From Oscillospiraceae bacterium (lineage in GTDB: Bacteria; Bacillota; Clostridia; Oscillospirales; Ruminococcaceae), in contig DQFX01000069.1 in assembly GCA_003531585.1 (NCBI GenBank), positions 1 to 18,099 on the forward strand: a DNA stretch of 18,099 nt, in the 5' to 3' direction. The notes beneath the pieces are model-generated. The model was not told where the DNA came from. It saw nothing but the letters and a program-made list of their open reading frames with translations, and made no database searches. A program made the translations under genes and the position numbers. Positions 15,194 through 18,099 of this stretch are shown in pieces (position 1 is the stretch's first letter; the number at the start of each line of letters is the position of its first letter).

Positions 15194-16372
15194 ATGAAGG
15201 AATTCGAATTAAAGTACGGCTGCAACCCTAATCAGAAGCCCGCCAGAATCTACATGGAAAACGGCGCTGAGCTTCCCATCGAGGTTCTGAACGGCCGTCC
15301 CGGCTACATTAATTTCCTCGACGCATTCAACGGCTGGCAGCTTGTAAAGGAACTCAAAGCAGCTACCGGCTACCCTGCCGCCACAAGCTTCAAGCATGTT
15401 TCTCCGGCAGGCGCCGCTATCGGTCTCCCGCTGACCGATACCCTCGCAAAGATCTACTGGGTCGACGACCTCGGCGAGCTTTCCCCTCTTGCATGCGCTT
15501 ACGCAAGAGCCAGGGGCGCCGACAGAATGAGCAGCTACGGTGATTTCATCGCGCTGTCCGATGTCTGCGACGTTTCTACTGCAAGAATAATCCACAGAGA
15601 GGTTTCTGACGGAGTTATCGCTCCAGGTTACGAGCCTGAGGCTCTTGAGATACTCAAGAGCAAGAAAAAGGGCAACTACAACATAATCAAGATCGACCCC
15701 GACTATGTTCCCGCTCAGATCGAGCGCAAGCAGGTTTACGGAATCACATTCGAGCAGGGCAGAAACGAACTCGTTATAAACGACGAGCTGTTCGCGAATA
15801 TTCCCACCGAGGCTAAGGATCTCCCCGAGAGCGCAAAGCACGACCTTGCTATCGCGCTCATCACGCTCAAGTATACTCAGTCCAACTCCGTCGCTTATGC
15901 ATGCGGCGGTCAGGCGATCGGTATCGGCGCAGGTCAGCAGTCGCGTATCCACTGCACGCGTCTTGCAGGAACCAAGGCTGACAACTGGTATCTCAGACAG
16001 TCCCCCCAGGTAATGGGACTTCAGTTCGTTGACGGTATCCGCCGCGCTGACCGCGACAACACCATCGACCTCTACATCGGCGACGACTACATGGACGTTC
16101 TCGCTGAGGGCGAGTGGCAGAAGTTCTTCAAGGTAAAGCCCGCTGTTTTCACCCGCGAGGAGAAGCGCGCATGGCTTGACACTATGAAGGGCGTTTCCCT
16201 TGGCTCTGACGCGTTCTTCCCGTTCGGCGACAACATCGAGAGAGCGCACAAGAGCGGCGTGCAGTACATCGCGCAGCCCGGCGGCTCTATCCGCGACGAT
16301 AACGTTATCGAAGTCTGCAACAAGTACGGCATTATAATGGCATTCACAGGCATTCGTCTGTTCCATCACTGA
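15194..16372 (+). CDS. purH: Standalone AICAR formyltransferase
   Basis: A 392-residue enzyme equal to the C-terminal domain of PurH, which formylates AICAR to FAICAR with 10-formyl-tetrahydrofolate. It begins LKYGCNPNQKPA, then has the catalytic Lys-His of FKHVSPAGAA, LSPLACAYARARGADRMSSYGDFIALSD, YACGGQAIGIGAGQQSRIHC, and ends with SDAFFPFGDNIERA, QPGGSIRDD and AFTGIRLFHH, the classic signatures. The N-terminal cyclohydrolase domain of PurH is absent, and the role is filled by the upstream PurO-type gene. It has a strong AAAAGGAG site. The name purH is used for the domain only. Confidence 0.93.
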   Translation: MKEFELKYGCNPNQKPARIYMENGAELPIEVLNGRPGYINFLDAFNGWQLVKELKAATGYPAATSFKHVSPAGAAIGLPLTDTLAKIYWVDDLGELSPLACAYARARGADRMSSYGDFIALSDVCDVSTARIIHREVSDGVIAPGYEPEALEILKSKKKGNYNIIKIDPDYVPAQIERKQVYGITFEQGRNELVINDELFANIPTEAKDLPESAKHDLAIALITLKYTQSNSVAYACGGQAIGIGAGQQSRIHCTRLAGTKADNWYLRQSPQVMGLQFVDGIRRADRDNTIDLYIGDDYMDVLAEGEWQKFFKVKPAVFTREEKRAWLDTMKGVSLGSDAFFPFGDNIERAHKSGVQYIAQPGGSIRDDNVIEVCNKYGIIMAFTGIRLFHH

Positions 16373-16387
16373 TATACGGAGGTAATC

Positions 16388-17929
16388 ATGTCCCACGAGT
16401 TAGTTCTCGTTCTCGATTTCGGCGGTCAGTACAATCAGCTTATCGCCCGCCGCGTAAGAGAACATAAAATTTACTGCGAGGTAAAGTCCTACAAGACCCC
16501 TATCGAGGAGATCCGCGCGATGAACCCGAAGGGAATAATCTTCACGGGCGGTCCGAACAGCGTTTACCTCGAGAATTCACCGAGAATGTCCAAGGAGATA
16601 TTCGAGCTGGGCGTCCCTGTTCTTGGTATCTGCTATGGCGTTCAGTTCATGGCATACTCCCTGGGCGGCGAGATCGGCACTGCGGTCGACAGTTCGCTGT
16701 CTGAGTTCGGAAGAACCGAAACAGAGGTCGACACCACTTCCCTGCTGTTCAAAAACATCGACAAGACCACAATAACCTGGATGAGCCACAACGACTATAT
16801 CAAGAAGCTCCCCGAGGGCTTTGAGGTGTGCGGTCACACTGCCAAGTGCCCCTACGCCGCTATCCAGAATGTTGAGAAGAAATTCTACGGCGTGCAGTTC
16901 CACCCGGAGGTAAATCACACCGAGCGCGGTTTTGACATGCTGGGCAACTTCCTGTACAACGTCTGCGAATGCCGCGGCGACTGGACAATGGAAAGTTACG
17001 CTGAAACTGCAATCAAGAATATCCGCGAGAAGGTCGGCGACGGCAAGGCTCTGCTGGCTCTGTCCGGCGGCGTTGACAGCTCCGTTGCCTGCAAGCTGCT
17101 TGCAAAGGCTATCGGCAGCCAGCTTACCTGCATTTTCGTTGACCACGGTCTGATGAGAAAGAACGAGGGCGACGAGGTAGAAGCTGCATTCGCTGACAGC
17201 GGCGTTAATTTCGTCCGCGTGAACGCCGGTGAACGCTTCCTGGGCAAGCTTGCCGGGGTTACAGAACCGGAAGCAAAGCGCAAGATAATCGGCGAGGAAT
17301 TTATCCGCGTATTTGAGGAAGAAGCTAAGAAGATCGGCAAGGTTGATTATCTTGTTCAAGGTACTATTTATCCCGACGTGATTGAATCCGGACTTGGCGA
17401 CGCGGCAGTTATCAAGAGCCATCATAACGTTGGCGGTCTGCCTGACTACGTTGATTTCAAGGAGATAATCGAACCTCTGCGCCTCCTGTTCAAGGACGAG
17501 GTACGCGCTCTTGGAACCACTCTCGGTCTTGACGAAAAGCTTGTATGGCGCCAGCCGTTCCCGGGTCCCGGTCTTGCAATCAGAATTATCGGCGACATCA
17601 CTCCGGAGAAGGTAGCTACTCTTCAGGACGCTGACGCTATTTTCCGCGAGGAAATCGCTAATGCAGGACTTGACAGAAGCATCAATCAGTACTTCGCAGT
17701 TCTGACTAACATGCGCTCCGTTGGCGTTATGGGCGATGGCAGAACCTATGACTACACGCTCGCACTCCGCGGTGTTTCTACCAGCGACTTCATGACCGCT
17801 GATTTCTCACGCATTCCCTATGATGTGCTGGAGAAAGTTTCCGTTCGAATCGTAAACGAAGTTAAGAATATCAATCGCATTGTTTATGATATTACGAGCA
17901 AGCCACCGGCTACGATCGAGTGGGAATAA
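16388..17929 (+). CDS. guaA: GuaA, GMP synthase (glutamine-hydrolysing)
   Basis: A 513-residue two-domain enzyme that aminates XMP to GMP. The class I glutaminase domain (about 1-195) has GGPNSVY, Cys82 in GICYGVQFM, and His172 and Glu174 in QFHPEVNHT. The ATP pyrophosphatase domain carries the P-loop LALSGGVDSSVACKLL (226-232 core). The C terminus ends with the dimerisation segment and ITSKPPATIEWE, the normal family end, so the gene is complete. The start follows a strong GGAGG site 15 nt after the AICAR formyltransferase stop. Last gene of the purine operon. Its 3' end is the type of site known to host integrated elements. Confidence 0.97.
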   Translation: MSHELVLVLDFGGQYNQLIARRVREHKIYCEVKSYKTPIEEIRAMNPKGIIFTGGPNSVYLENSPRMSKEIFELGVPVLGICYGVQFMAYSLGGEIGTAVDSSLSEFGRTETEVDTTSLLFKNIDKTTITWMSHNDYIKKLPEGFEVCGHTAKCPYAAIQNVEKKFYGVQFHPEVNHTERGFDMLGNFLYNVCECRGDWTMESYAETAIKNIREKVGDGKALLALSGGVDSSVACKLLAKAIGSQLTCIFVDHGLMRKNEGDEVEAAFADSGVNFVRVNAGERFLGKLAGVTEPEAKRKIIGEEFIRVFEEEAKKIGKVDYLVQGTIYPDVIESGLGDAAVIKSHHNVGGLPDYVDFKEIIEPLRLLFKDEVRALGTTLGLDEKLVWRQPFPGPGLAIRIIGDITPEKVATLQDADAIFREEIANAGLDRSINQYFAVLTNMRSVGVMGDGRTYDYTLALRGVSTSDFMTADFSRIPYDVLEKVSVRIVNEVKNINRIVYDITSKPPATIEWE

Positions 17930-17987
17930 TCGCCAATTTCGGAAATTTCGCACAACAATGCGGTTTAACAGGCTTCAAATTGCTCTC

Positions 17988-18005
17988 TGATACCATTTTG
18001 ATACC
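17988..18005. repeat. Direct repeat TGATACC, two copies
   Basis: TGATACC is at 17988-17994 and again at 17999-18005, 4 nt apart. It is short and could occur by chance, but another tandem repeat lies 40 nt away. Confidence 0.5.
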
Positions 18006-18045
18006 GAAATATCAAGATATGAAGTAGTTGCAAGTGGCTTTTATG

Positions 18046-18067
18046 TTGTAGCCAATTTGTAGCCAAT
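18046..18067. repeat. Perfect tandem repeat of TTGTAGCCAAT
   Basis: An 11-bp unit occurs twice with no gap (18046-18056 and 18057-18067). Short direct repeats of this kind are common as arm-binding sites of tyrosine recombinases next to attachment sites, though they also arise by slippage. No recombinase gene is visible before the window ends. Confidence 0.7.
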
Positions 18068-18099
18068 GCTTAAAGCCGCTGTAAAATAACTCAACACCC

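Larger units (their letters stand above)
17930..18099 (+). other. Non-coding tail after guaA, possible element boundary
   Basis: These 170 bases are AT-richer than the operon and contain no hairpin with a T run. Only short frames run off the right edge: on the minus strand one ends at 18041 (18 codons visible, ending ATT) and another nearby. None is supported as a gene. The section holds a palindrome AATTTC-G-GAAATT (17935-17947) and two pairs of direct repeats. Interpretation is open: native downstream region, or the end of an integrated element. Confidence 0.5.

Overview
The window looks like chromosomal DNA from an anaerobic, Gram-positive gut Clostridium relative, probably Oscillospiraceae/Ruminococcus-like. 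This is inferred from strong AGGAGG-type ribosome binding sites, near-consensus sigma-A promoters (TTGACA or TTGAAA, 17 nt, TATAAT or TAAAAT), occasional TTG starts, a cluster-binding Firmicutes-type PurF, and the separation of the two late purine activities into a PurO-type cyclohydrolase and a free-standing AICAR formyltransferase. No taxonomic marker is present, so the assignment is approximate.

Layout. Positions 1-3400 carry two minus-strand genes, a small nitroreductase and a large cytoplasmic glycoside hydrolase family 2 enzyme, each with its own promoter. At 3500-3680 there is a complete tRNA-Ser(CGA) with its own promoter and intrinsic terminator. At 3733-6322 a second promoter drives a plus-strand group: a family GH27 alpha-galactosidase-like enzyme, a GtrA-family membrane protein and an HD-domain phosphohydrolase, with start and stop codons overlapping.

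From 6406 to 17929 the window is a long purine nucleotide operon: purE, purC, a degenerate purF paralogue, purF, purM, an unknown gene, purN, a second unknown gene, a SAM methyltransferase, purO (IMP cyclohydrolase), AICAR formyltransferase and guaA. These cover PRA synthesis, GAR formylation, AIR synthesis, AIR carboxylation, SAICAR synthesis, the last two steps to IMP, and XMP to GMP. purD, purL/Q/S, purK, purB, guaB and purA are not in the window.

The operon starts with a leader of about 210 nt. It holds a 28-codon open frame with a good ribosome binding site and, before purE, an intrinsic terminator. The 5' arm and loop of that terminator can pair over 13 bp with a segment inside the 28-codon frame. 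This is the signature of transcription attenuation and I do not recognise it as a named riboswitch.

The most unusual protein is the PurF paralogue directly upstream of purF. Its phosphoribosyltransferase site and four cluster-type cysteines are kept, but the N-terminal catalytic cysteine and the other glutaminase residues are lost. Three further genes with no known purine role are locked into the operon by overlapping or nearly overlapping codons. The last 170 nt, after guaA, are AT-richer, have no obvious gene or terminator, and contain short direct repeats. Since guaA 3' ends are known integration sites, this may be the edge of an integrated element.
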